Shown here: positions 27,601 to 35,013 of the stretch, piece after piece
Numbering within the stretch: the stretch's first letter is position 1
How the letters are laid out: each line of letters opens with the position of its first letter
Assembly: GCA_011369465.1 (NCBI GenBank)
Contig: DRQG01000144.1
Coordinates: forward strand, 1-54,767
DNA: 54,767 nucleotides
DNA from: Caldithrix abyssi
Lineage (GTDB): Bacteria; Calditrichota; Calditrichia; Calditrichales; Calditrichaceae
Direction of reading: 5' to 3'
Program-made: the position numbers and the translations under genes
Notes under the pieces: model-generated
Database searches by the model: none
Told to the model about the DNA's origin: nothing
The model's input: the letters and a program-made list of their open reading frames with translations, nothing else

Positions 27601-28214
27601 TTGCCGAAAATAAAGATGTAAAATTTGCCATGGCCGAAATTGACGGCAATGACGGTAAATTCAGCATCGATCCCAATGACGCCAACAAAACCGATACCAT
27701 TTACCTGCTGGAAGAGGATGAAGAAGGAAAACTGGTGTATACCTGGCAAATCACTATGAATCTGATCCCCAACGACGGCCGCAACCCCGATGCAGGCGAC
27801 ACGATGACCGTGTATTTAAAAAAGCCGTTCTTGTCAAAGGATGTTTTCCGCTTTACAATGAAACAACCTACGGAATCCAAATCGCTGGCCGCAAAAGAAC
27901 TGGATAACATACGGGTTGTACCCAATCCGTATATTGCGGCGGAAGTATGGGAACCGCGCAACCCTTATAACAGCGGTCGCGGTCCGCGCGAATTGCACTT
28001 TATCAATCTGCCGCGGGTTTGTACCATTCGGATTTTTAATGTGAACGGGGTTCTGGTAGATAAGATTGAACATAATTCTTCTCTCGATAACGGTACGGAA
28101 ATCTGGGATATGCTCAGTCGTGAAAATCTGTCCATTTCTTACGGTGTATATCTCTATCATATCAAAGCACCGGGTATTGGTGAAAAAACAGGAACATTTG
28201 CCATAATCAAGTAA
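24684..28214 (+). CDS. Large secreted protein with calcium-loop repeats and C-terminal sorting-like domain
   Basis: A 1176-residue exported protein of unknown function. A signal peptide lies within the first about 30 residues (LIGTIVLIWAALLLAQ). Asp-rich loops are conspicuous: DGIDNDGDADLFE, DDDLDGLIDERL and DNDGDWSAVQDDYG, of the thrombospondin type 3/dockerin calcium style. A fibronectin III-like stretch follows (about 635-790: PTVRAVPGDGKVTLYWDDKA, GYRIYRATDAAF, YFYAVTAYDFGYE), then beta-rich segments. The last about 90 residues (IRVVPNPYIAAE, CTIRIFNVNGVLVDKIEH, GVYLYHIKAPGIGEKTG, FAIIK) have the T9SS type A/FlgD-Ig layout without a perfect PNPFNP motif. It shares plan and length with the 4504-8016 protein. 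It sits 34 bp after a TonB receptor and 21 bp before a PorV-like gene, so it is likely exported with the help of that system. Confidence 0.78.
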   Translation: MSKHRMSKYFGIPLIGTIVLIWAALLLAQTNGHVPSHDRGDPNLRRKSNLDGNNLRTTVFNFGFSGRTSAVPDEIPYEWPKNTDREYVALAAIWMGGEVTDETGETIPIVDFPNYRQDPSGGSWNLEPVPGFLNPEGKNIAKSDEPESWPGAAQGGWRDKKDDPVDPGWIGSWNGFFGKNVFNADQEMFYRCSDDLYDRFNYIPDTTDPTRGGMGLLMDVRAMAWSQVLINDAVFFIHDIKNDGTKRIPKTTFLIWLADIVGGDAPDDMPFVDLQTSIAFLTDADRIGTEPFGNDPVGVASIKFLETPGNQVDGIDNDGDADLFEHAGLINAIHGDPDVRIPHFTAEDFEPRQILPGDKIVLIDSLTYERRIVEYPAEGGVFKTLGWTVTLPPGGTILTEDTVANLRDDDLDGLIDERLTLHLERFDEITGTVKPVRYINYLSFEIGDTVKRGFIVAGKDSAMSYATVAPMIDEARDDHFDNDGDWSAVQDDYGLDGVEGTGDPGEGDGVATSGAGTDFPGELNIDKTDVSEGDMIGITSALQDPAFNINFNTVSDRFIWRFFMTPGKFYIPRKVGEFDTYVSSGYFPLEAGQRQRMAISVAMAGGGLTLQDDLNSAIQKQKYAQQAFESDYDFAKAPIRPTVRAVPGDGKVTLYWDDKAEQSEDRFIKRIGGDYKDFEGYRIYRATDAAFLDAKVITNAQGVPELLRPIAQFDLIDGKKGLHPVDINGVKFDLGKDTGLKHTYVDSPVVNGQRYFYAVTAYDFGYEAGNIAPSETLPKIDVDPEGNVKTGSNVVVVRPRAPVAGYIPAQVASFEHISGSTTSDISFEIVDPRAIRDGHEYEITFEDTLIIGTIKNELLTKNFTVRDVTIDSVKLEKSTLFGEDDEVPLIDGFRLHFRNEERVKIDKEKSGWSDPNIYEFQFSPVQFLTVQGEQRPADYLVTFGEVGVGHSVDTTISFLPLPGKDVNFTVYNIAENKDVKFAMAEIDGNDGKFSIDPNDANKTDTIYLLEEDEEGKLVYTWQITMNLIPNDGRNPDAGDTMTVYLKKPFLSKDVFRFTMKQPTESKSLAAKELDNIRVVPNPYIAAEVWEPRNPYNSGRGPRELHFINLPRVCTIRIFNVNGVLVDKIEHNSSLDNGTEIWDMLSRENLSISYGVYLYHIKAPGIGEKTGTFAIIK

Positions 28215-28235
28215 AACCAAAATTGAGCGGTTAAA

Positions 28236-29282
28236 ATGGATAAATCAATCGATAAAAAAATCAGAAAAAATTTACTGCTTAGCGCAATAATAATTAGTAT
28301 ATTTGTTTCGCTGGCAGCATCTCAGGATGTGGAAAAAGTGGGCACTTCGGCTGCAACCTTTTTGCGCGTTCCTGTCGGTGCACGGGCCGTGGCCATGGGC
28401 GGCGCCTTTGTAGCTCAAAGTAATGACGTCAGCGCCCTGTTTTGGAATCCGGGCGGATTGGCCCGGATAGACCGATATGAACTGTTGGTTGATCATTCCC
28501 CCTGGCTGCCGGGCCTCAGCTTTAATTATATTGCTCTGGCTATTCCTTTGCAGGGATACGGAACAATGGGTTTAAGCGTAACCTCCCTGGGTACGCAAAA
28601 AATGGACGTAACCACGCCGGATCAGCCGATGGGAACGGGGGAAACCTTTGACGCGGCCAGTGTAGCGGTGGGCCTGAGTTTTTCCCGCAAATTAACGGAT
28701 CGCTTTTCTTTGGGGGCTACCTTCAAATATGTAAATGAACGTATCTTTAATTCAACTGCAACCGGGTTTGCTCTGGATATTGGTGCCGTTTATGATACGC
28801 CTTTTGAAGGAATCCGCTTCGGATTTAGCGTTTCCAATTTTGGAACCAAAATGCAAATGACCGGAGATGACCTGAATTTACGGGTTGATATTGCTCCGGA
28901 TCAAAAAGGCAATAATCAGAGTGTGGTGGGACAGTTGAAAACAGACCGCTTTGACATGCCTTTAATTATGCGGGTCGGATTGGCCTGGGATGCGCTAAAC
29001 AGCGACTTTAACAGGTTAACCATCGCTGTTGACGGTTTGAATCCCAACGACAACGGACACAGCCTGAATGTTGGCGCTGAATATGCGCTATTTAATGAAC
29101 AGGTTTTACTGCGAGCGGGTTATAACGAATTATTTCTGGATGAACCGGAAAAGGGTCTTACCCTCGGCGCCGGAGCCAGTCTTAATGTGGGAGGAAATAT
29201 CCGGTTAAGGGCGGAATACGCTTATCAACAGTTTATTCATTTGGGCGATGTAAACAGATACACATTAATAGTTAATTTCTAA
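28236..29282 (+). CDS. PorV/PorQ family outer-membrane barrel
   Basis: A 348-residue outer-membrane protein of the PorV/PorQ (UPF0164) group. Its relatives shuttle T9SS cargo to the attachment complex. After a signal peptide (ending near AASQ) comes the diagnostic N-terminal block TFLRVPVGARAVAMGGAFVA, then DVSALFWNPGGLARI. The rest consists of amphipathic strands (YGTMGLSVTSLGTQ, LTDRFSLGATFKYVNE, IRFGFSVSNFGTK, ALNSDFNRLTIAVDG, ALFNEQVLLRAGYNEL, GLTLGAGASLNVGG) ending AEYAYQQFIHLGDVNRYTLIVNF. It is the last gene of the parvulin/TonB/secreted-protein operon. Its presence next to proteins with T9SS-type tails supports a working type IX export route, although the core Por motor genes are not in this window. 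Confidence 0.88.
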   Translation: MDKSIDKKIRKNLLLSAIIISIFVSLAASQDVEKVGTSAATFLRVPVGARAVAMGGAFVAQSNDVSALFWNPGGLARIDRYELLVDHSPWLPGLSFNYIALAIPLQGYGTMGLSVTSLGTQKMDVTTPDQPMGTGETFDAASVAVGLSFSRKLTDRFSLGATFKYVNERIFNSTATGFALDIGAVYDTPFEGIRFGFSVSNFGTKMQMTGDDLNLRVDIAPDQKGNNQSVVGQLKTDRFDMPLIMRVGLAWDALNSDFNRLTIAVDGLNPNDNGHSLNVGAEYALFNEQVLLRAGYNELFLDEPEKGLTLGAGASLNVGGNIRLRAEYAYQQFIHLGDVNRYTLIVNF

Positions 29283-29433
29283 TGGTTATTTCAAATATTT
29301 AAAAAATAACGGTTAACTTTTAAATAAGACATTGCAACATAAACATTAACAAGAAAAGAAAAGGAGGTGAGGAGGAAAAAATAGTATCCATACAATTAAC
29401 CAAAGTTTTATGTGTAACAGAACAGGAGGTAAC

Positions 29434-32400
29434 ATGAAGAAACCAATTATGTTTATTTTGGTTTTGATGTTGTCGTTTGGCGTCGTATTGGCCGACAGAT
29501 ATTTTGAAGGCGCTACGGATGGTACAATGGACCAGACGTGGGATTTTAATACGACAACCTATGCTGCCGGCGACACAATTGTGGTTTTAGATTCAACCTC
29601 AAGCGCCTGGGGAAGTTACGTTCTCCAGTTTACCGATGCGGCTTATACGGGTCTTGCCCATCTGAGCGGTGTAGTTTTGACCGATTATACGATTCAGGCA
29701 GATATTTATATTTATGGTGATCCTGATGTAAATGCCGCATTGTATTCTGGTATCGGAATTAAAATGGCACATGATGAAACAAAATTTTACCGTTTTGTTT
29801 TCCGCAATTCATCTTCTTCCGATCACGGTCAGCTCCGCTTGCAGGGATTTGACGGAACAAATTGGCATATTAGTCAATATTGGAATCCGGGTGTGGATTT
29901 TGATTCCTTGAAAACCGGATGGCATAATTTTAAAATCAAAGTAAAGGGAAACCAGTTCTGGGCCTACATCGATGGTGAATTGTTACCCGGTTCTCCGTAC
30001 ACCGACGATGCTCCGTTTTTAACCGAAGGTTATCCGGGTATTTATAAATATAACTCCGGTTCCGCTTCGGTTATGTTCGATAATTTCACCGTAACCACTC
30101 CGGATCTTTTTATTTCCGAATATATCGAAGGCTCCAGCAACAATAAAGCTCTGGAAATTTACAATCCTACCGATGCGGCAGTAAGTCTGGATAATTATCA
30201 GATAGCACAGGCGGTTAACGGCGGCGGATGGCAGTATTACCATACTTTTCCCAGCGGAGCCACTCTGGATCCCGGTGATGTATGGGTAATGGTTGCAGAT
30301 CAGGTAGATCCGGCTCTGTATGACACCTCTAAAGCGGATGAAGTTCTGTCCTATCCCAGTGTTGTTCACTTCAATGGCGATGATGCCCGTGCTCTGATTA
30401 AAATTGTAGATGGAGACACCCTGTGGTTGGATATTTTCGGCAATCCGGATAATGATCCCGGCAGCGGCTGGGATGTAGCCGGTGTAGCCGGTGCAACAAA
30501 GGATCATACGCTTATGCGTAAAGAAAGCGTATTTATGGGTGAAACCGACTGGATGGCTTCTTTCGGTACCGATAGTCTGAATTCCGAATGGGAAGTTTTG
30601 GATCAAAATACCTTTGATTATCTCGGTGCTCATCCGGGTATGCCCACTCCTTCTACAATCAGCGTAACTATGATCTTTAATGCCTCCACCAACCCGGATA
30701 CGCTGCACGAAGACGGTTTTGTAGAAATCCGCGGCGCTATGAACGGCGATTGGGCCACCGGTCCGATTCTACCCGGCGGAAAAACCATCAGCTGGGATAC
30801 GTCTTCCGATCTGGATATGGTTAATATCGGTGGTGATTACTGGATGATTACATTTGATATGTATGTTGGCGACACCTTGAAATACAAATTCTGGACCGGA
30901 CATGATATGAATACCGGAACGGAACCGGGCGGTGGTTGGGAATCTTCTTTTACCAATCAGCCGATTGCCGACACACGCGTTTTCATTGCCGGTACAAGCG
31001 ATACAACATTAGCGGTTCAGTTCTGGAATGGTACGGATAATAACGATCAATATTTCCGTCCCTATACCGAAAAACAGGACACCGTAGCCATCTATTTCCG
31101 TGTCAATATGGCCGGCGCTGAGGAAAATAACTGGTTCGATCCGGCAGTTAATACGGTTGGCGTTCGTTCCGGGCCTCCTGTTGGTGATAACGGCTGGAGC
31201 GAAGGCGCTATGATTCCGTTAACCAGAGAAGAAAACAGCAATCTGAACGGTTCTTTCTGGTCCGGGGCGGCTTATGTTCCCGTTGATTCCATCGTTGAGG
31301 GCGAAGCCCAAAACTATAAATTCTTCATTACCGGTACGACCGACAAATCCTGGGAAGACGGAGATAACCGTTCTTTCGTATTTTCCGCGGATGTTGCTGC
31401 GGGTAAAGATACCACAATCTTCTGGGATTGGTTTAACAGAACGCCCTACACGGGTCAGACTCTTGTTACCAGCACCATTACCTTCCGTGTAAGCACCGAA
31501 GCTCTGGAAGGCATCGGTCTCTTTGACCGCGGTGTAGGCGATAAGATCTATGTTATCGGTCCAAAAGGATGGGATATTCCCGGTGATTGGATTGAGTTGA
31601 ATTTTATTCCTGCCTTGCAGGAATGGACAAGTGCCGAGGAATTTGAGGCTTTACCCGGCACAGAGATAAATTATAAATATTTTGTCCGCTGGGATAGCTC
31701 CCGGACAGATTCAACCAGCCCCAATTATATTCCGAACCTGCTGATGAAGGGCATCAATTCCGACGGTGATGACAGCGGCTGGGAAGAACCCTCCATCACA
31801 GGAGGCAGCAACCGTATTCATGTTTTCCAGGATGTTGATCAGCAGACTCCGGAAGGCGACTTCGGATTTGAACGTCAGTTCTTCAATGCCGTACCGTTCA
31901 ATGGCTATTTCGATACGCCCATGTCCATTACCTGGCATGTTAATATGGAACCGGCAACTCAGTCTTCGGAAAATGACCTGGGCGAATTATTCCGCCCCGG
32001 CGTGGATTCGGTCTGGGTTCAGTTCGACGGTTCGCTATTCGCCCTGAGCCAGGGTTTTAAGACCTTTAACGACAGAGCCCTTCTTCTGGTGCCGGAATCG
32101 GATGGTTCCATGATTTACACCGGTACAATGGAAGTTGATCCGCCGGCCTGGTATCAGTTAGGCTATGTAATTACGTATAAAGATGCCAACGGCAATTACA
32201 TCGCCAACGGCGGCGGTTTTGCAGCCGGAAGACGTTATTATCAGTTCATCCATCCGGATCGGATTGATAATGATTTAAACACCTACTGGCCTGCTACTTT
32301 TGATCTGCCGCAGATCGACTGGAAAGCCAGAGATCTTCCGTTCGAAGAACCGCCCGACCTGACCAAACCGGTTTCGGTTGAAGACGAAGAGGGTAAGCTG

Positions 32401-32682
32401 CCGCGTAAATTCGCACTGGAGCAGAACTTCCCCAATCCTTTCAACCCGACCACAACCATTCGCTACGAACTGGCCAAACCGGCTAATGTTACACTACGCG
32501 TCTATGATATCAGTGGACGTCTGGTTCGTACAATCGTAAACGATCTGCAAAAAGCCGGACAGTACGAAGTGCAGTGGGATGGTAAGAATCAATCGGGCAA
32601 CCAGGTTGCTTCGGGTATCTACTTTTTAAGAATGCAAACGCCTGGTTTCACCAAAATCCGCAAGATGACCCTCGTTCGTTAA
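29434..32682 (+). CDS. T9SS-exported multimodular protein: LamG-like, lamin-tail and repeated starch-binding-like modules
   Basis: A 1082-residue non-catalytic surface protein. The start at 29434 is set by AGGAGGTAAC; an ATG at 29410 is in frame but lacks the site. Order: signal peptide; concanavalin/LamG-like domain (about 22-221, with YTIQADIYIYGD, YRFVFRNSSSSDHGQLRL, DNFTVT); lamin-tail domain (about 224-398: LFISEYIEGSSNNKALEIYN, NGDDARALIKI); then four beta-sandwich modules (about 408-545, 549-675, 680-820, 829-955), each opening with a strand of the type TVAIYFRVNM, STITFRVSTEA or MSITWHVNMEP and containing VxVxG or YKFW strands. This pattern recalls CBM20/CBM48 and SusE/SusF starch-binding modules. 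The last 90 residues are a full T9SS type A domain (LEQNFPNPFNPTTTIRYEL ... GIYFLRMQT ... KMTLVR). I infer surface capture of alpha-glucan for the neighbouring GH13 enzymes. A terminator follows. Confidence 0.82.
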   Translation: MKKPIMFILVLMLSFGVVLADRYFEGATDGTMDQTWDFNTTTYAAGDTIVVLDSTSSAWGSYVLQFTDAAYTGLAHLSGVVLTDYTIQADIYIYGDPDVNAALYSGIGIKMAHDETKFYRFVFRNSSSSDHGQLRLQGFDGTNWHISQYWNPGVDFDSLKTGWHNFKIKVKGNQFWAYIDGELLPGSPYTDDAPFLTEGYPGIYKYNSGSASVMFDNFTVTTPDLFISEYIEGSSNNKALEIYNPTDAAVSLDNYQIAQAVNGGGWQYYHTFPSGATLDPGDVWVMVADQVDPALYDTSKADEVLSYPSVVHFNGDDARALIKIVDGDTLWLDIFGNPDNDPGSGWDVAGVAGATKDHTLMRKESVFMGETDWMASFGTDSLNSEWEVLDQNTFDYLGAHPGMPTPSTISVTMIFNASTNPDTLHEDGFVEIRGAMNGDWATGPILPGGKTISWDTSSDLDMVNIGGDYWMITFDMYVGDTLKYKFWTGHDMNTGTEPGGGWESSFTNQPIADTRVFIAGTSDTTLAVQFWNGTDNNDQYFRPYTEKQDTVAIYFRVNMAGAEENNWFDPAVNTVGVRSGPPVGDNGWSEGAMIPLTREENSNLNGSFWSGAAYVPVDSIVEGEAQNYKFFITGTTDKSWEDGDNRSFVFSADVAAGKDTTIFWDWFNRTPYTGQTLVTSTITFRVSTEALEGIGLFDRGVGDKIYVIGPKGWDIPGDWIELNFIPALQEWTSAEEFEALPGTEINYKYFVRWDSSRTDSTSPNYIPNLLMKGINSDGDDSGWEEPSITGGSNRIHVFQDVDQQTPEGDFGFERQFFNAVPFNGYFDTPMSITWHVNMEPATQSSENDLGELFRPGVDSVWVQFDGSLFALSQGFKTFNDRALLLVPESDGSMIYTGTMEVDPPAWYQLGYVITYKDANGNYIANGGGFAAGRRYYQFIHPDRIDNDLNTYWPATFDLPQIDWKARDLPFEEPPDLTKPVSVEDEEGKLPRKFALEQNFPNPFNPTTTIRYELAKPANVTLRVYDISGRLVRTIVNDLQKAGQYEVQWDGKNQSGNQVASGIYFLRMQTPGFTKIRKMTLVR

Positions 32683-32705
32683 TTTAATGACAGGGTAAAT
32701 TTATT

Positions 32706-32741
32706 AAAGGGTATAAGCAGCTCTGCTTATACCCTTTTTTC
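32706..32741 (+). terminator. Rho-independent terminator
   Basis: AAAGGGTATAAGCAG and CTGCTTATACCCTTT form a perfect long stem with a minimal loop, followed by T residues, about 25 bp after the T9SS protein stop. Confidence 0.93.
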
Positions 32742-32760
32742 TAACTAATGAAAACGGAAA

Positions 32761-34629
32761 ATGGAAGAAAAAAAAGAAATAACAGCCTCTCAAAAAAAAA
32801 TATTTATCTTAATCACGCTGTTGATACCTCTGTTTTTCTTTATCCTGCTGGAACTAAGCCTGCGTTTGTTTGAATATGGCGGAGACCAGCGCTTATTTAT
32901 CGAAGCTCCGGGGGAGTATGCTTCGTATATGATGCTCAATCCGGAAGTAAACCGACGTTATTTCCTGCATCAAAAATCTATTCCTTCTCCGCGTAACGAT
33001 ATTTTTTTAAAGGAAAAACCCGAAAACGGTTATCGAATATTTATTCTGGGCGGATCGACGGCGGCAGGTTTTCCGTACAGCTATAATTTAATGTTTTCAC
33101 GCATCATACACCTGTTTATGAAACGTGTATTTCCGGAAAAACGGATCGAGGTGATTAACACGGCAACATCGGCCATCAACAGTTACACTCTGCTCGATTT
33201 TACGGACGAAATTCTTGACTATGAACCGGATTTAATACTCATTTACGCAGGTCACAACGAATATTACGGCGCCCTTGGGGTGGCCTCAGCAGAAACCGTG
33301 GCCCGGCACCCCTTTTTAACAAGGCTGTATTTAAAACTTAAAAACTATAAAACATTTTTGCTCATCAGAGATGCCGTGGGCTGGGTACAACGTATAGGCG
33401 CCAAGGAAAACAGCCAGCCCTCGGCAACTTTGATGGAGCGTTTGGTAGCGGAGCAAACGATTCCCTACAAAAGCGCCTTATTCGAAGCCGGATTGCGGCA
33501 ATTTCGCAAAAATATGCAGGATATTATCGAAAAAATTCAGGATGCCGGCGTACCGCTGGTGCTCAGCGAACTGGTTAGCAATGTTTCCGGAATCCCGCCT
33601 TTTGTATCTGTAAAAAACCAGACTTTTCCTGCGGCGGATTCCTTATTCCGGCTTGCACAAAAGCTGGAAGATATGGAAAATTTTACGGAAGCAAAGAAAA
33701 AGTATTATCTGGCTAAAGATATGGACGGTTTACGTTTCCGAGCGCCGGAAGAGATAAACGTCATTATTCATCAACTGGCCGAGGCAAATAATCTGCCGTT
33801 GGTACCTATGAAACGATACTTTGAAGACGCCTCTCCCCATGGCATACCGGGCAACAATCTGTTTTTGGAGCATCTGCATCCCAATATCCGGGGATATTTT
33901 CTTATGGCCCGGGCTTTTTTGGAAACCATGAAGACCAAACAACTGGTTAGCAAGGTTTGGCGCACCACGTTGCGAGAATTTCCGAATAAAGTCCGCAAAC
34001 AATGGGGATACACCGAGTTAGACAGTTTATACGGCGATCTGCGGATTCGCATTCTCAAAGGCGGCTGGCCATTCAAACCCAAAACGGCGCCGAATAAGAT
34101 GTTAACCGGGTATAAACCTGAAACGGAAATGGATAAACTGGTCTATAAAATCTGGGCGGACGATACCTTTGGCATCGAACACGGACACGCTTTTCTGGCC
34201 GGATTGTATGAAAAAGCAAAAGATTACGAAAAGGCCTTGCGTGAATACAGGGCCTTAATATATTTAACACCCTTTAACGCTTCGGCTTACATCCATACGG
34301 CGGATATGTTTATTAAAATGAAGCGCTTTAACGAGGCGCTGCCTTTGCTTAGCGAATCGTTGCATTTGCACGAGACGACTTATGCCAACAAATGGGTGGG
34401 ACAAATTCTTCTGGAAAAACAAAAAGTTAAGGCGGCACTGCCTTTTTTAAAGAAAGCGGCAAAACAGAATCCCCGGGATGTGCAAACGCTTTATAATCTG
34501 AGCGGCGCTTATGCTTTGATAGGCGCTTTTGCTAAAGCGGATTCCTGCCTGAGTATTCTGGAAAGCAGTAAGCCCGATTTCCCTGGCGCCGCCGATTTAC
34601 GAGCCCAGCTCGATCGGGTATTAAATTGA
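32761..34629 (+). CDS. Membrane-anchored SGNH/GDSL hydrolase with TPR domain
   Basis: A 622-residue protein with one N-terminal transmembrane helix (about 13-33) and a periplasmic SGNH hydrolase domain. The nucleophile block is ILGGSTAAGFPY (Ser99), and the oxyanion block IYAGHNEYYG holds Asn166. The last block reads FLEHLHPNIRGYF, with Glu370 where most SGNH enzymes have Asp and with His373. The C-terminal third (about 465-615) is made of TPR-like helices (YEKAKDYEKALREYRALIYL, FNEALPLLSESLHL, VKAALPFLKKAAKQNPRD). Such SGNH-TPR proteins are widespread but uncharacterised; acyl or acetyl ester removal from a glycan is the usual guess. The gene stands alone between a terminator and a repeat cluster. 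No clear ribosome binding site precedes the ATG at 32761. Confidence 0.85.
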   Translation: MEEKKEITASQKKIFILITLLIPLFFFILLELSLRLFEYGGDQRLFIEAPGEYASYMMLNPEVNRRYFLHQKSIPSPRNDIFLKEKPENGYRIFILGGSTAAGFPYSYNLMFSRIIHLFMKRVFPEKRIEVINTATSAINSYTLLDFTDEILDYEPDLILIYAGHNEYYGALGVASAETVARHPFLTRLYLKLKNYKTFLLIRDAVGWVQRIGAKENSQPSATLMERLVAEQTIPYKSALFEAGLRQFRKNMQDIIEKIQDAGVPLVLSELVSNVSGIPPFVSVKNQTFPAADSLFRLAQKLEDMENFTEAKKKYYLAKDMDGLRFRAPEEINVIIHQLAEANNLPLVPMKRYFEDASPHGIPGNNLFLEHLHPNIRGYFLMARAFLETMKTKQLVSKVWRTTLREFPNKVRKQWGYTELDSLYGDLRIRILKGGWPFKPKTAPNKMLTGYKPETEMDKLVYKIWADDTFGIEHGHAFLAGLYEKAKDYEKALREYRALIYLTPFNASAYIHTADMFIKMKRFNEALPLLSESLHLHETTYANKWVGQILLEKQKVKAALPFLKKAAKQNPRDVQTLYNLSGAYALIGAFAKADSCLSILESSKPDFPGAADLRAQLDRVLN

Positions 34630-34715
34630 GATGCAAAATGCAGGGCGTAAAGCAGGCGTCTTTGAGAAATATGTATTGGGCGGCCGTGTAATCTTAAGCC
34701 CTCTTTCTGAGACCT

Positions 34716-34867
34716 GTCATCCTGAGTCCCGACGCGTCAGAATCGGAGGATGACATTATGCTCATGAAATACCAGACTTGCCGCGTCATGGTTCGACATA
34801 TCCCGCTTACAGCGGGACTGCTCACCATGACGCTAAAGTGTCATCCTGAGCCCCGTCGAAGGATGAC
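34716..34867. repeat. Palindromic dispersed repeats, same two families as at 3270-3632
   Basis: Family A copies occur at 34716-34754 (arms GTCATCC and GGATGAC) and 34840-34867 (short form). A 51-bp family B copy lies at 34783-34833, in the opposite orientation to those at 3381-3430: arms GCGTCATGGTTCGAC and GCTCACCATGACGC around TCCCGC-TTACA-GCGGGA. The rest of the 384-bp gap 34630-35013 holds the candidate operator pair described at 34904-34979 and nothing else recognised. Confidence 0.85.
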
Positions 34868-34903
34868 GCCGCGCGGTTACCGGTAGAAAGGCAAGACAGA
34901 CGG

Positions 34904-34979
34904 ATTTAGTCTAAATACGGCGCTTGTAGAGGCAGAAGCATTGCCCTTTAGCTGCGTCCTATTTATTAATAGACTAAAT
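34904..34979. promoter_or_regulatory. Candidate operator pair upstream of symporter-TrmB-GH13 genes
   Basis: A perfect 13-bp palindrome, ATTTAGTCTAAAT, lies at 34904-34916. A second, inverted copy with one arm changed (AATAGACTAAAT) is at 34968-34979. The pair ends 34 bp before the symporter start and just upstream of its AGGAGA site. Two matching sites before a transporter gene whose neighbour encodes a DNA-binding sugar regulator suggest autoregulation by the TrmB-like protein. This is inference from position and symmetry. Confidence 0.5.
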
Positions 34980-35013
34980 AGTTTCCTATCTTTTAAGAAC
35001 AGGAGAGCATTAA

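Noticed and set aside
34783-34833. Possible tRNA because of GGTTCGA within a hairpin
   Set aside because: No acceptor or anticodon stems can be formed; the sequence is a palindromic dispersed repeat that also occurs at 3381-3430.
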